From Smittia aterrima (lineage: Eukaryota > Arthropoda > Insecta > Diptera > Chironomidae), in assembly GCA_033063855.1 (NCBI GenBank), contig CP093830.1:744854-808853 (forward strand): a DNA stretch of 64,000 nt, in the 5' to 3' direction. Positions 14,101-27,460 of the stretch are shown piece after piece (positions within the stretch are counted from its first letter, which is position 1; every line of letters starts with the position of its first letter). Position numbers and translations under genes: made by a program. The notes under the pieces are model-generated. The model was not told the origin of the DNA. It did no database searches and worked only from the letters and a program-made list of their open reading frames with translations.

Positions 14101-17100
14101 CAAGAAAAGAGAAAGAATAAGAAAACCTTTTATCAATTTTAATTTCTTGTTGTGCAAATTGCTTTCGGACATTCTTTCTTTCATGTCACGACTCGTTAAG
14201 TCACATTAACATTTATCGAGCGGCCGCTGTAATTTTCAGCCAACGCACGACCTCAATTGTGTGACCACGCGTAATGGATGATACGAACAAGCGATTTGCG
14301 GAGTTGTGCATTCAATCAACCACTTTATGCAATGCTTCGCGCGCGCGAATTATAAAAACTTTGCAGGTTTTCCGTGCGCGAGCAGCAAAAAAGAAAATTT
14401 GTAGAAACAATTTCTTACGATTTCCAGCTCAAGATCGGAAAGAAAAGCATAGTTACTTTCACTTTGATTGTTACAATTAAGTTCACAAAACAATGACTCG
14501 ACTGTTGATTTTCTTTTTAGTGCGCTTGCATAATGATTTAAGTAAAGAAGTAAAGTAAACAACAAAGCGCTCTGGATCTAATAACGATTATTACGATCGA
14601 TTCGCGAGGCTTTTTTTTGCTTCAATTCAGATGTCGATTGAGTGAGCGCCTTTATTGAGTAATGTGACTGCTGGAATTGCGTTCATTCATGTCTCAAGCA
14701 ATCGATCAATCTAATTAATTTGTCTTTCGCTTTTTTTCTTGTCATCGCTTTGAATTTCTTTACAGATCTTCGCTTTCTTATCAATCATCGAATCATTTTT
14801 TTATTGTCGCTAAATCATTATCATTACGCACTTAGTGAGAGAGTCGTCTCGTCTACAACAATCTCTTATCAAGATGCCAGACTAAGAGACAAAGTTTCCG
14901 AAGCAATAGAAAGCTCCGAGTAATTAGAGAAATTGCGTGCTCATCAACCTGCGACGATGAACATTTCTATCATATTTCTTTTTCTTAATTTCTTTATGGC
15001 AAAGACAATTAATTTCTTGTATTAGTTTAGCCACAGGGCTAGTCCAAAAGCTTTGTCATGCTCCTCATCAATTTATAAACAATTATGGCATTAAGAAGAT
15101 TAACGATCAGCTGAATCCGACAGAAACCTGAGACGTCATAAGCAAATGGCTTCAAGCAACACTTCAAATATCATTAAAGTGGCATTTTCAATTTTCCACG
15201 GTCCATTCATTTCCCTATCGGTTGTATATACGTAATAAGCAAGTCTTTCTCTTGGCGTATTTGGAGGAGATAATCGGTGGCAATTACCTTAACTTAATTC
15301 GCATTTAATTCCCATTTTACATAATTTTTGTTTCTTCAGCATGAGAGAAAATCGTCTAATACGTGACACGAACTTTATTTCCTTCTGTTGGGGCGATTCG
15401 AAACGTGATGAATTAATGGATGTAAAGGTTTATTTATATGAGATGTTATCATTTCTCAAATTGAAACTTTTTTCTCATTCAATAAACCATTTTTCATTTC
15501 TTATTTGTCGCGCTTGTTTTAGTTTGGGTGTGATTTCCGAGTCTTTCTAGACAAATTGTTTACTCGATATGCCTTTCGTCGTCTCTTCTTTCGACTGAAA
15601 AGCGATCATGAAAAAGTTAATGATTAATGTCACCATCGATTGTCTCGAAGCACACTTCAATATTCGATTGAGCTTAAAAACTAATCTTTCGAATGCTTAA
15701 TTCGACTCGACCATTTTCGTCTGAACAAGCATAAATATTTGTTCAAGGAACGAAGTGAGTTAAATTTAAATAAATATCTATTAATTATCGCTCGAGTTCC
15801 CAACAGCTTGAAGACCTTTGTTCCAAGAAATTGAAACAAAAACGAATCTCCTCTCGTTTTATTGATCTTTAGCCAAAGATAAATAAGCTCAAGATAAAAG
15901 AATTTTATGAGTTCTTTGAGCTCGATTCAGATTTTCAACTTCAGAGATTGTCGATTGATCTCTTGATGATCGAAAGAGAAAAGCTCATAAAAAATAGAAC
16001 TTTGTTGCAATCGAGAAAAGCAACGAGAACTAGAAAAACAACAAGTCGGCTTATGAATACGAAAACAACAGTTTTTCTTTTCCTCTATCTCGAAACAGAG
16101 ATGGAATATAAAAGACTACGCTCGCTTGAGTCGAAGTTGTAGTTTGCAAAGGGAAAACGCCAAAAAGTAACGGGAAACCCAAAGAGCCACTCGAGCGCGA
16201 GAATTTCTTGAAAGAACAGCTCACGAGAAGAATAAAGTCAAAGGAAACGATGGAAAACGTAAACATATCGAGTGACTTACATTCGATGTTTAGAACCAGT
16301 CGCAATATTGCTACTCGACACCGAAAAGAGATTCTATTTTTATCATTTCATCGTTGCCGTTCTATTTTGAAACGTCACGAACAGTCGAACTCAGGCGAAA
16401 GCAATTTCAAGAATTTCTCGTTTATCAGCAACTCGGAGAGAAATTTGTTTGAGAGAAATTCCACTGAAAACAATTTGCGCAAGTTTTCAGCACCACTAGG
16501 GTGATCCATCAAAGTGTTTCTCGAGTCGTGTCTTGATTGAGCATTCGCGTCGAGTTTTCGTTAATGAAAATTTATCACTGAAAACGGAATGCTGGCTTAA
16601 AGAGATGTAAACGGAGAAAAGTTGAAAGCTTGCTGATTACTTGTGAAAACAATTCATGTTTAGATCGTCTGCGTCGCTTTTGAACTTTCTCTAACCTTGT
16701 GAGTTGTTTAATTGCTTTAAAAACAATGATAAGTATCGTTTTCCCATGCCAATCAACGACGAGCAAACCGCTAGTTTATTAAGCAGTTGATTAATTCCAA
16801 TAAAAACTTCACGTTTAATAAGCCCAATCATCAGCATAATAAACATAGTCAACGATAAATCGGATTTCTTTCTCCAATGTCACACACATCAACTATATAT
16901 ACTTCAATGGACATTGTCCATAAACATTTAACGGCCCAGAGTTCTTGGAAAAGCGACAAGAATCCGTGTGTCGAGGCTTAGAAAGTTCACGAATGAAAGT
17001 CAAAGAAGGAAAATCGGAGCACGAAAAGCGAGAAACGAGTTTATCGCATCATATCACACTTCCAATTGCATTAAAATGCAGCACGTTAGCGACGAGAAAT

Positions 17101-20100
17101 TAATTGACGTCGTAGAATGAAAAAGAACGAGATATTATAGTTGGCTACATAGCGGTAAAATTGTGAGCTGTTGTTGACAAATCGCGACCTTAACATTATC
17201 TTCAATCGGCCATAGACCTTACGATCTGATCTGATTCCAATTTTTACCTCTAACCGCAACCATCAATCGGATCTTGGTATGGTTGCGCCAGATCTAATGT
17301 GAAGCCCTTCAAAGAAGGCTTTCACTGGGACCACGCAACGGTAAAGAACAATTAGCATTCTCTCGGTTGTTCGGCGTTTCCCGGTTTGCTTCGTCTTTGC
17401 GAGCGTAATTTTTATGGATTCTCATTAAAATCATTCCACCGAATTCTGATTCGAACCCTAAAGCTATATTTTCAAGTCATTCAGGTAAAACTGGCAATTC
17501 TGCGGCCAAACTATCGGCCCGTTTGCTTTGCCATCAAGTGCTACCAAATTACTCGCGTCATCGATTTTACGAGTGAGGTTAACGAAACTTCTTTTTTTTG
17601 CTCAACAGCTTTGGATTTTTGTAAAAAAAAAAAGCAATATCCAAATCGGGGGACATCGCAAGGCACCTTTAAAACCGCTGACAGTCATCGATCGATAAAT
17701 CGTGAAACCAGCAAAATGGGTGGAGTTGACTCAACCAACGAAAAAAAAAAAATTTAAAGTCAGTCCAGGTAAACAACTGGAGAAAGAGTTCGTTAATCAA
17801 ACAACGAGAAAAACGTTGTTGGATAAAAAAAAGTTATGGAAATCAAAAACATGAAACTGCAGGCAGAGATTTTACATTAACCTTCACATTTCAACCGCTT
17901 CAGTCAGAGTTGGTTTGTGATTCGAGGAGTTGAGATTCAAACATCAAAGCTAACAGAACCAATCTTAGAAACATGACATTAAATCTTAATTTATGTCTTT
18001 TATTTGCCACTTAATGTCGACAACGAAATTGCTTGCTCAATTCATTTCAACTCGTTTTAATTTCATGCAACAAACGGCTCACTTTACCGAGACTTTTTTG
18101 TTTGTCTCAAGCGCTTAGAACGAATTTAATTCTTGTTTAATTTTATTTGGTAACGCTTGCAAGTAAAGTTCTCATTACAATTCCAAACCGCAAACCTCGT
18201 GCGGAGAGTGTTTTTGCTTTTTGATGATTTTGAACAAAAAAATTTCAATGTTCACACACGAAATTCTCGACGTGAATTATTTCGAAATGTGAAATACATA
18301 ATTGAGAAGAGGAATGTTAAGGAATCACGCTTCGAGCGTGTCTGGGTCATTTGAAATCTGTTGAAAATTATTCCGAAAAAAACTCGGTTGACCTCATAAG
18401 TGATCTCAAACCATAAGACCATGATGTAAAGATTTCATCGGAGAACTTTTTGTAATTGAAAATTGGTTTCAAGCGAAAAGTTCTCCAAAAGAAAATTAAA
18501 GAAGAGATCAATCTCAAGATTGTTTCTTGGCCTTCGAAAACTCAAATAATAATTGTTATCCACATTTTAAATTCCACTTAAACTTTCAACTTCTACATTA
18601 TATTTTATTGAGGAAATTGTGCAACTGTAGCCTTTGGACACTCCGCAAAATAATAAAAATAACTATAAAGCTCAGAGAGCAATAAATATATTTTCATCAC
18701 CTCAAATTATCATAACTGAATGAATGACTAGGAGGACAGCTCTTAATGGCAAGGTTCACGAGCTGATGAAATCACTATCATTCTAAGCGCAACAGATGAG
18801 TCTTAGACTATGATTCATCCGTCTCACAACTTCCAAACATCATTCACGTTAAATGGAAACTGTTTACGCGAAACAGCAGCAAACATCTGTTTGAGCGGCA
18901 GCCAAGCAAAATATTTATTTATTTGCTCTTGAAATTCCAGAAAAATTAAGTTTATCGTTTACATTGTGGAGTCGATTGCTCTTTTTATGAGTTCATACTG
19001 AAACATTTGAAACACTTTTGATTGAATCTTAAGAGGCGCCCGGGCCATTAAACCGCGAGATGACAGTCTCAAGTGAGCAGAAATTTACGATGCAAGCAGT
19101 TCTCATTATGATGTTTAATTGAAGTGTGCGGCGTTCTTGCGATGCAAGCTGCTCTCTTAATTTATTTTTAATTATGGAGTCGGCAAAAATAGAAAGAAAC
19201 AACATAAATTGCGTTGCACCAGCGTTTGAGTTTGTCTGCCAAACAATTTTAGGAATGCAAGTGCCGATGAGATTGAAAATACGAAAGAAAATCGTTTCAC
19301 TCTCAGTTCTGTCTCTTGAAGACGGTTCAAACTTTCCTTTATTGAGGAGTTCAATCTGGCGGGAAATCGTTATTTTAATCGTTATTTTGCTAGCCATAGT
19401 AAAAGAATATAGCCGCACATTACTCTGTCTGATGTTTATATTCGTAACAAAAATCTCTTCGCGAAAATCTCGTTCACAATTTTCTTCGCGATTTTCCGCT
19501 CTACGAAGCAAATCAGACTTTTGACACTAACAGGCGCTTTATGTTAAAGCATGCATCGCTTTGTCTTCTACCCAGCCCTACAAAGTGAAACATTAGCATC
19601 CAAACTAATCATCTTTTGAACTACCATTAAACTCAGTTTATGAGCTGAAATCTCCATCAACGCTAAAGATTCAACTCCAATTCTCCCCCATTCATGAATG
19701 GCTATTTATATCAACAATAAACATTTGGTTTCATTTAGACGGTGATTCAAAATTTTCATCTGCCAAGAGCAGGGAAGTCGTGAGAGAAAAACAAACTCTT
19801 TCACTCGTAGCGTCAATCGACCTCTCCAATATGTTGAAAGCTTTGTCCGCGAGACCTGATGCATGTAATTCATATTCACCATTTAAATCTGATTCATTCA
19901 TTCGCTCGTTTGTGGGATCGCCAAAAAAATCGCTAATTTACTTGTGCAACCGGATTTTACGCGCTGTTTGCTCTCGCATCGTGCCGCATGTCGATTATTT
20001 TTAGACCAAACTTTAATAAACAATAAACTAATTGAATCATCGCGTATATCAACTTGAATGCGAATCTCAACGTGTGAGAGTAATGGAAATGCAAATCGAT

Positions 20101-20783
20101 AATTAGCTTTCATTGAAATGAAATCCGCGGCGTCATTGAAACTGATGATGATGCTTCAGGAATTCTCCAAACCGGTTACCACATCATTGACCTTCAGAAT
20201 TCGTGATTTTACCATCGCGCCCACGTTCAATGAGTCCAACTGTATGATTTGCGTTTGTTTCTGTTCTCTACGATGGGCAATTTGCTGAACGTTCGTTCGC
20301 GCGAGCCAACAACAACGTGGGCCTTTTGTGCTTCATGCTCTTTCGTTCAAGCGTGTGACGCTTAAAAGTTAAATTAATCTGATTAATGACTTTACACATT
20401 CCATTGCTCGATGTGGCACCGAATGGCGCAACATCATGAAAAACTCTTATTTAAATAGTACGAGTTGTAATTATGAACATTTCATTTTCTCTCGTCCTCT
20501 TGAATGCTTTAGATTATAAATTGAATTTAAAGAGTCATCCGACTTTTGGTCGACGATCCGCCATCAAATTAACGAGCGCAGAGATGAAACACATAAAGGA
20601 ATGTTCACATTTTATTGCATAAAACGCGTTGAAATAATGTTCAAGGGTGATGAAGCTTACGATTCTTCAAATTTGGAATTGAAAGTGAATATTCGAAAAA
20701 TTGTTTTAGTCATTCGCTCGATGAGCATGAAAACTTTTCAATTGGATCCCAAAATAAGGCATAAAACTTTTCTCTTTCTCTTT
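14101..20783. other. gene-poor region, possible smash upstream intron or intergenic DNA
   Basis: No supported coding exon on either strand. Reading frames are short, rich in Ser, Phe, Arg and Lys, and lack splice-phase partners. A CpG-rich patch at about 14215-14380 contains ttataaaa near 14350 and could be promoter DNA, but direction and gene are unknown. A structured stretch at 17255-17339 is listed separately. Confidence 0.5.
17255..17339 (+). ncRNA. structured stretch with competing hairpins, possible non-coding RNA
   Basis: CGCAACCAT (17255-17263) is a perfect 9-base inverted repeat of ATGGTTGCG (17279-17287). The GTTGCG of the second arm also pairs with CGCAAC at 17334-17339, enclosing a stem GTGAA-gc-CCTTC / GAAGG-ct-TTCAC (17299-17325) with an AAA loop. 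The two folds are mutually exclusive. I recognise no known miRNA seed, snRNA or tRNA feature here. It may be a microRNA-like precursor, another structured RNA, or a DNA-level inverted repeat with no RNA product. Strand is not determined by symmetry. Confidence 0.25.
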
Positions 20784-23700
20784 GTCTTTCGATTTCATTT
20801 CATTTTATTTTCTAAACGCCACAGGGAGAAACTGCAGCTGAGTTGTAATTAGTTGTTATGCAGCTAAAAAAATTCTAGTTTCGTGCTTCGGCAGACTCGC
20901 CAAGATTTTCTCTTTGAACGCGAGTTTAGTAGGCCAAGTTCTTCAATTTCTTTTCGCTCACTTCACTTTCTTGCATTCGAGTTTAGCTGCTTGTTGAACG
21001 TCCAACAAGATGTGAACTCTGAGCATTTAACAAATTAGGTTGAGAGTTAACAACGCTGAAAATTTGCTTGCGAATTTATTTATCCATTTTCAGTAGAGTT
21101 TCTCGTTATTTGATCCGGCCTACAGAACATTCCTCGCTGCGACTCGTTCTTTGTCAAGTCTCCACCCTGCTTGACAGCAGACTTTCTATAATTCTAGTTC
21201 GTTTCATTTCGCCCACTTATCAGCTGTGTCCCATTTCGCCCGCTGCTATTTGGTTTGTCTCCTTTTATTTTCTCAAGTCTCTAGTCGAGAACGAAGAAAG
21301 TTAGCGTTTTATCGACTTGTTCGCATTCTCGCTTGCTCTCGACATGACGGAAGTGCATGGAGAACGTGATCCGGTTAATGCCTCGTTTATCACGGAAAGA
21401 GGAACGTCTAAGACTACAGATGCTGAATAAATCAATTGGCTATCAAAAAAAGCTCAGTCTCGCACACTTTGTTTGTTTTTCTTTTCAATTTTACGAAAAA
21501 TTGCAGAAAATCCGTTGACTGACAATAAAACAAACCAGAGGATTTCTCTTGCTACTTCACTTTGTGACATGTCGTGAACAATTGGGAAATCTTCGGTTCC
21601 CTCTCGAAACGCAAATGTGGAGAAGGTGATGAGACACTTTCCATCAGAGGATGGAACTTTTGTTTCCAGCTAATGATGTTTTTATGTAAATTTTATTTGC
21701 CGTGGGTATTTCCTTTCCGCTGTAATTATTCGTTTCCATTCTCATAGTCGAAATCAGAAAGATGATCGTTAGGCCAATTTGAAGAAGTTAAATTGGGTTT
21801 CAATTTAGAGCCGCTCACTTCGCCACGTGAAATTTTCGACGCTTTGTGTGAACCATCAAGACTTTTAATTCGTCCGTCATCTACAACTCCTCAGTTGCAC
21901 AAATCATAAATGTCTGAAACATGAACTAATTGACAGCTAAGCTTTACTGATTGATTCCTAAAGAGTATAGTTTTCAATGAGATTCCCTTTCAACCACTTC
22001 GACACAGCGCGAGCATAAAATGATTTCCCTTTAATTGGGTTGTAACGCGAAAATGATTAAACGAGAAAGTAGCAGAAGCTTTAAACGCTTTAAAGAAAAT
22101 TGAAAATCGCGCGTGGAAATTTAAATTCGACAGTTTTCAAATCAATTCGGTTTGAGGCGAATGAAAGTCGGAGGCTGAAGAGGAAAATTCAATAGCTCAG
22201 AATGGGAAGGCAAATTTCATTAAACCATCAATTAATTGCCTCACTTCCACTTCTCTTTCATCCCGCGAAGAGAAAAATCCGCCCAAGCACACAAAGCACG
22301 CTTTTCATTATTTTGACAACCGCTCGAAAGGAGGAAAATGCTTTCACTGAATCAGAAGAAAATCGAAGACGCAAGGAGGCGAGAGCGAAGAAATTAATTT
22401 TCTAGATTCGCATCGCTCAAAGTCTCAGCGTTTGATACAATAATAAAATATTAATTGTGATATGAAGGCAGCAATCAAGCGATAACAATCAAGTTTCTTT
22501 CAACTCTTGATTCGAAGAAAATTATTTTTGTTCTCTTCTACTCCTCCAGCAAGCTAACCCATCATCATCAGACTTCTCTCTCGCTTCTGCTTTTCATAAT
22601 CGCTTCTTTTTTTTTGTCTTAAACAGTTATAATTTCTACGGCCTAGAGTTTTATAATGCCACATTTCTAAAGTTGTTTTCATTACTCGCGCAGTTATTCT
22701 CTACCACAGCATCCACAAAGTGAATTGCATTAATCGACAACAATCATCCGTAACCCAATCAAACGAGTTGAAAAATTGCGTATTGATGGTGCTAATTAAT
22801 TTAACATCGTTACACGGACAGGATTGAGAGATTGTCGGAATGTAAATTAACAATTATAATATGGATCGATACGGAGAGACAGCGAGAAATACAAATGAAT
22901 TGAGATAAGACTCGAATCATGCTCGATAATTAAAAGATCTAAACAAACTAGATGAATTCACAAGTTCATTCTGAGTAAACAGAAATAGTTTATCTCAGTA
23001 TTGAAGCTGGATCGCGCGTGTGAGATTTTTGCGAAAGCACTTCGTGCCGAGAGTGTCTGTCTTCGAACAATCCGATTCAAATGAGGCAAGTGATGAATGA
23101 TAATAACCGTGAGCTTTTCTTTTTCGCATTCTGCGCTTCATTCACCCGAAAAAAATATTGAAAAAAGAAGGAAAGTCAATGTTTGACTTCGAGAGCGCAA
23201 AGAATTCAAATTGAATTTATGTTAAATTAAACTTTCGTCAATGTGAGCTTGGGAAAAAACAAAAAAGAATGTTACCAAATGATGACTGTTCACAAAAGGC
23301 AAGCACCAGTGAGCCGAAGAAAAGATCAAACAAAAATTCCAAGGCGAAATGTCGAAAAGTTACTTTTCTGCGCTCGATTTTGTTCCAAAGGTGTAAACTT
23401 GTTGAAAACAAAACAAAACGCCCGACAACAGAATCACAGAAACGGGCTAGAAGATGGCAGCAAACAGAAAAATGTGGCAACGAGGCTCTCGACTGATGTA
23501 GAAATTAAATTAGACGAGATATCGGGCAAGAAATAGAAAAGAAACTTTAGAAGACGGCGACCGCGAAGAAGAAGAAGAGAGAAGGAAAGAAGTTCAAGAG
23601 AATCTTGATAAGTCTAAATGCGAGAAATTGGATTTCAGAGCTACTGGTGGCGATTTCAAGTGGCGGGAGTCGTGACTTAGAGATAGGAATTTTAATTAAC

Positions 23701-24474
23701 ACAAAACTGCTTCATCAAAATCATCGCGAGAAATATTGATTTCAATTCATGAATGACTGTTAATAGAAGTGGATAACCATAACCGAAGCAATGACATCAG
23801 TCAGTCTCTCTTCGCCATCAACTTTCAAGTAGATGAGAATGCAGTAGCAAGTAAATGGAACAAAGAAAAACCAAGCCTCGTTTTAAAGAAGCACAATAAT
23901 TATCAAGATAACTTTTTAGCAATTATTCTCATGACTCTGCTCAGCAACTAAATTTAAATAATCATTACAATGTAATTTAAAAAGCGAACTGTTAAAGCTT
24001 GAAGCTGCAACTATGTGTGTTCGCCGATATGTGAAATGAGTTTCAAAACTCAAATCAAAGTGAAAGTTTTTAGTTTTTGATGAAACACTGCATCATTTGT
24101 CAATTTAAACCTCAGCATATGGCGTAAAATCTCGATCAAGAGTCGATTGTTGGTGTGATTAATGTCGCAAGCCTTGAACCCAATTCAAACCTTCTGTGTT
24201 GCACTTTTCGCGCTCCACATTCATCAACAGCTCAACAGCAACGTGGACGAACATGAAGAAACAAATATTTTTCTTCTTTTCTGAATTCTTCCATCTCATT
24301 CGTCAACGTCCTTGAAGATTGGAAACGTCCTTGCCATGCACTGCGCTCGCCAGTTGCTCTCCGCTTTTCATGCGATTCGTAGCGCTTTAATCGGATTTTC
24401 ATGTTGTTGTTTTACTAAACAGCTTATCAGGGGCAAACGCTAATTTTTCTCACACTAAAAGACTTCAGCTTTAA
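20784..24474. repeat. left copy of 3.7 kb near-identical duplicated segment
   Basis: This segment matches 60305-64000 collinearly in direct orientation, with an offset of 39521 growing to 39526 through three small indels. It carries no convincing gene: overlapping frames of about 60-97 codons inside it are lysine/serine-rich with no recognisable domain. The neighbouring sequence on its left (before 20784) is not found after the N gap. See the findings for the assembly interpretation. Confidence 0.95.
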
Positions 24475-26401
24475 TTACGCTTGCTGTAGCTGAACTAACA
24501 CCCAGTCCGCGATTGACATTCTTGTGCAATTTCCTCCAGCTCGGTAGAAAAAATTGCTGAAGCTAATTTTAGCTCTCTGGTTGAGACTCGATCAAGCGAA
24601 AAACAAAATTCTTACGATAAATAGGAAAATTCATAGAATTTAATTAGTGTCGGCGACAAATTTCGCGTCTCTCTTACGTAATATGCCAAAACAAATATGC
24701 ATTTCAACTTAGACTTTTGCCAGATAAAGAAACCAGTCGGTGCCCACACGAGAATGAGGAGGCATTAAAAAACCAAATTCCTCATTTGTACATTGAGCGA
24801 TCGTCAATAGAAGATATTTTTGAGATCTTGTCAAGAAATCGAAAGTCAAAAGAAAATTTCTTTCTTCAATCGAGCTCTCAAGAGCTTTCTTTTATATTCT
24901 TCGATTCACTTCTTAATTACAACAAGAGAATATTTTCTATTTCGGAGAACTTTGAAGTTTGGATTTAATTAAAATTTAATTTGAAAAGATTGTAACTTGA
25001 ACATGAAGTGAATATTTTAATTTAGATAGAAAAGATCAAGATGAAGATCAAGTCAATTTTCGTCTCGCAATTGCTGGACTTCATTGTTATTAATTAGACA
25101 CTCTTTATTGACTAGTAAGAGAAACTTTTTTTAACACAGAAAATATTTCTCAATGGTATCGTTAACTTTTTTCTTCCAAGAATTCTTTTTTTACCTTCTT
25201 CTTTGTTGGCGCTTTCCACAAAAAAATAAACGAAAATCTTATGTTCTGTGTGAGTTTATGTATCCTTGAATATCCTTTCAAAGTTGCGTGAGAATATTTC
25301 AACTTCTCCACTATCATTAACTTCTATTCTCCCTCTATATTATATTGTTCACCATATGCGGCGCATAAATTAAACACTCGATTCACTTGCAACGAAACGG
25401 AACGCGATCGGTAATTTAAAATCCTCGATAATCTCACATATAACTTTGTTTTAGACTCGCTTCTCGCATCACTACATCATATTTCATCTTTCGTGGGCAA
25501 ATATGTTTTTCTTATTCAATTTCTTATGATCCAATCAACAATTATTTTTTTCTCTTCACTTCTTTTGGGATTTTTTTTGTGTGTGCTTTGCTTTGTGTTA
25601 AGTTCACATCAACGATCAATAGCGAGAAGTCGACTGTCTGCAGAGACGAAAGAAAACATACTGAATGTTGCTGCTTTGGTGGAAACCGAAACGATCGGTG
25701 AGCGAGAGAAACAGCTAACAGAAAAAATCGTTGTAAGTATGAGTTTAAAATTGTTTGGGCGCATCGTTGGATGATGTTTCACAATTTTCACCTTCGCTCA
25801 TCATCATTCAGGTGCACTGCGCATTAATCTCTATTGGTATACGAGAATCGCGTGGGAATTGATTAGTTAATGAACTGTAATCTGCCGCTAATGTTATTTG
25901 TGAATAAAATCAATCGATTGTGCAATTTTAAAACGAATCTGAGACACGGCCGGAGCAAGCTAAGCTGCTTAACTTGTAAAACTAATGTTCTTAAGCCAGT
26001 TCCATCGATTAACTGATTGAATTTTTAATTGATCTGTCTGCTACTATTGTGTAGGCTGCTATCAAAAAGTCGACATCAGCATTACTCATTTTATAATTGA
26101 ATTAAATTCAATATTTTTGTTTACGAGATTGTGCTGTTTAATTAATGACTTTCTTGCTGATAATCTTTACTCACCTTGATTCTTTGTTGAGATGAAATCT
26201 CTCACATTATCTTATCAGCAAATTTGTTTAGTATTTCCACTTGATTTAATGCTTAAAAATAATTAATTTCAAAATTCACTGAAAAAGACTCCGCGGAGAC
26301 AACCTCTTGAATGCCCTTTCGAAAACTTCGAAAATTCAATTCGAATAAACAAAAAAAAAAGATTTCGTCACTGTTTGCTGCGATTCAAATTATTTACAAT
26401 C
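24475..26401. other. non-coding region upstream of TFIIF-beta
   Basis: AT-rich sequence with no supported exon. The last few tens of bases before 26402 must contain the TFIIF-beta 5' UTR and core promoter. I see no clear TATA box or DRE there. Confidence 0.5.
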
Positions 26402-27414
26402 ATGAGTAAGAACGAAGAAGTTAAGAATGATAAAGACTTGGACTGCTCTAATGCCGGTCGAGGTGTTTGGTTAGTGAAGGTCCCTAAGTACATTGCAAAG
26501 AAATGGCTAAAAGGTAAATTCGTCAATTCATGAAAACATTTTGAAAGCATTTTCATTTGTTTTCCTTGTCACTGTAAAGAAAGATTAACAATCATGATAT
26601 TTTAGCTCAAGGTGATGCCGAAGTAGGAAAACTAAAAATCATCAAACATCCAGGACAAAAATCACAAGTCACACTTTCGCTATCAGACTCGACCATGCAA
26701 ATCGATGCTGACGAAGTCATTCCAAGAGATCATCGATTTGATGTTCAAGCAGTGAACAAACAAACTTTGGGAGTTTTCAGTCAAAGCAGTAAGTCAAAGA
26801 TTCTAGCTTTGAGATCATTTCAATTTCATAATTCATTCTTTAGCCGATGCCGATAAATCAGACAAAATTTTTATGGAAGGAACAATCGTAGAGAAGCTTG
26901 AATGTCGTCCATATGCAGACAAAGCTTATATGGCTATGAAATCTGCTTCAATTAAAGTTGCAGCTCAACCTAAGCGAAGAGTGGAACAACTAGATAGTGT
27001 CGTCACCACATTCAAGCCAATCTCTGACCACAAACACAATGTGAGCATAACGTTAAAGTTTTTACCAAAACAAATATTACCGTTTCACTCTTTTAGATTG
27101 AGTACGAGAAAAAGAAGAAGAACGATGGTAAGAAATCTCGAACTGATAAGACAGCTGTTTTGGACATGCTCTTCAACGCATTTGAGAAGCATCAGTATTA
27201 CAACATCAAAGATCTAGTGGAAGTTACCAACCAACCAATCAGTTATCTCAAGGAAATTCTAAAAGAATATTGTGTCTACAGCGTTAAGAACCCGCATAAG
27301 AACATGTGGAATCTCAAGCCAGAATATCGTCATTACTCAGACGACAAGAAAGATGAAAAGAAAAAGGAAGAGGACAAAGCTGACAAGATGAGCGACAGCG
27401 ATGACGATTTTTAG
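26402..27414 (+). CDS. TfIIFbeta: general transcription factor IIF subunit beta (RAP30)
   Basis: Exons 26402-26513, 26606-26788, 26844-27040 and 27097-27414 encode about 269 residues, normal for RAP30. With RAP74 it recruits RNA polymerase II to the promoter and suppresses non-specific DNA binding. The N-terminus has GRGVWLVKVPKYIAKKWLK followed by GDAEVGKLKI, the characteristic opening of the TFIIF dimerisation domain. The C-terminal part has the winged-helix DNA-binding domain (LDMLFNAFEKHQYYNIKDL, then PISYLKEILKEYCVYSVKNP). A charged Lys/Asp/Glu tail ends in DSDDDF. All three introns are GT-AG, phases 1, 1 and 0. The stop is 46 bases from the stop of the convergent mRpS14 gene. Confidence 0.97.
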
Positions 27415-27422
27415 TTAATTTC

Positions 27423-27428
27423 TTTATT
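27423..27428 (-). terminator. poly(A) signal AATAAA for mRpS14
   Basis: TTTATT on the plus strand, that is AATAAA on the minus strand, 32 bases past the mRpS14 stop. Its cleavage point would lie at or within the TFIIF-beta coding end. Confidence 0.55.
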
Positions 27429-27442
27429 ATTTCTTTCTATAA

Positions 27443-27448
27443 AATAAA
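27443..27448 (+). terminator. poly(A) signal AATAAA for TFIIF-beta
   Basis: AATAAA 28 bases after the TfIIFbeta stop, between the two convergent stop codons. Cleavage 10-30 bases further would fall inside the mRpS14 coding end. Confidence 0.6.
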
Positions 27449-27460
27449 GTTATTAAACTT

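Noticed and set aside
13987..14184. 65-codon frame just upstream of the smash start
   Set aside because: The only good signal is a splice acceptor inside it; downstream it runs to a stop before the smash ATG. Treated as 5' UTR, not a gene.
14340..14380. TATAAAA next to a CG repeat as a strong promoter
   Set aside because: Orientation is opposite to smash and no transcript or gene follows on the plus strand; kept only as a passing note.
17430..17460. GATTCGAACCC, like a tRNA T-loop or B box
   Set aside because: No matching T stem, anticodon arm or A box at proper spacing.
19029..19524. Overlapping reading frames of 132-160 codons on both strands
   Set aside because: Composition is biased, both strands are open at once, and there is no domain, splice context or start context. 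Probably chance.
23238..23536. Overlapping 75-97 codon frames in the duplicated segment (also at 62764-63062)
   Set aside because: Present in both copies only because the DNA is duplicated; several frames are open at once, Lys/Arg-rich with no domain.
25258..25278. Two adjacent matches to U12-type intron donors (GTATCCTT and ATATCCTTT)
   Set aside because: No exon on either side, and no matching branch site located. Likely chance in AT-rich DNA.
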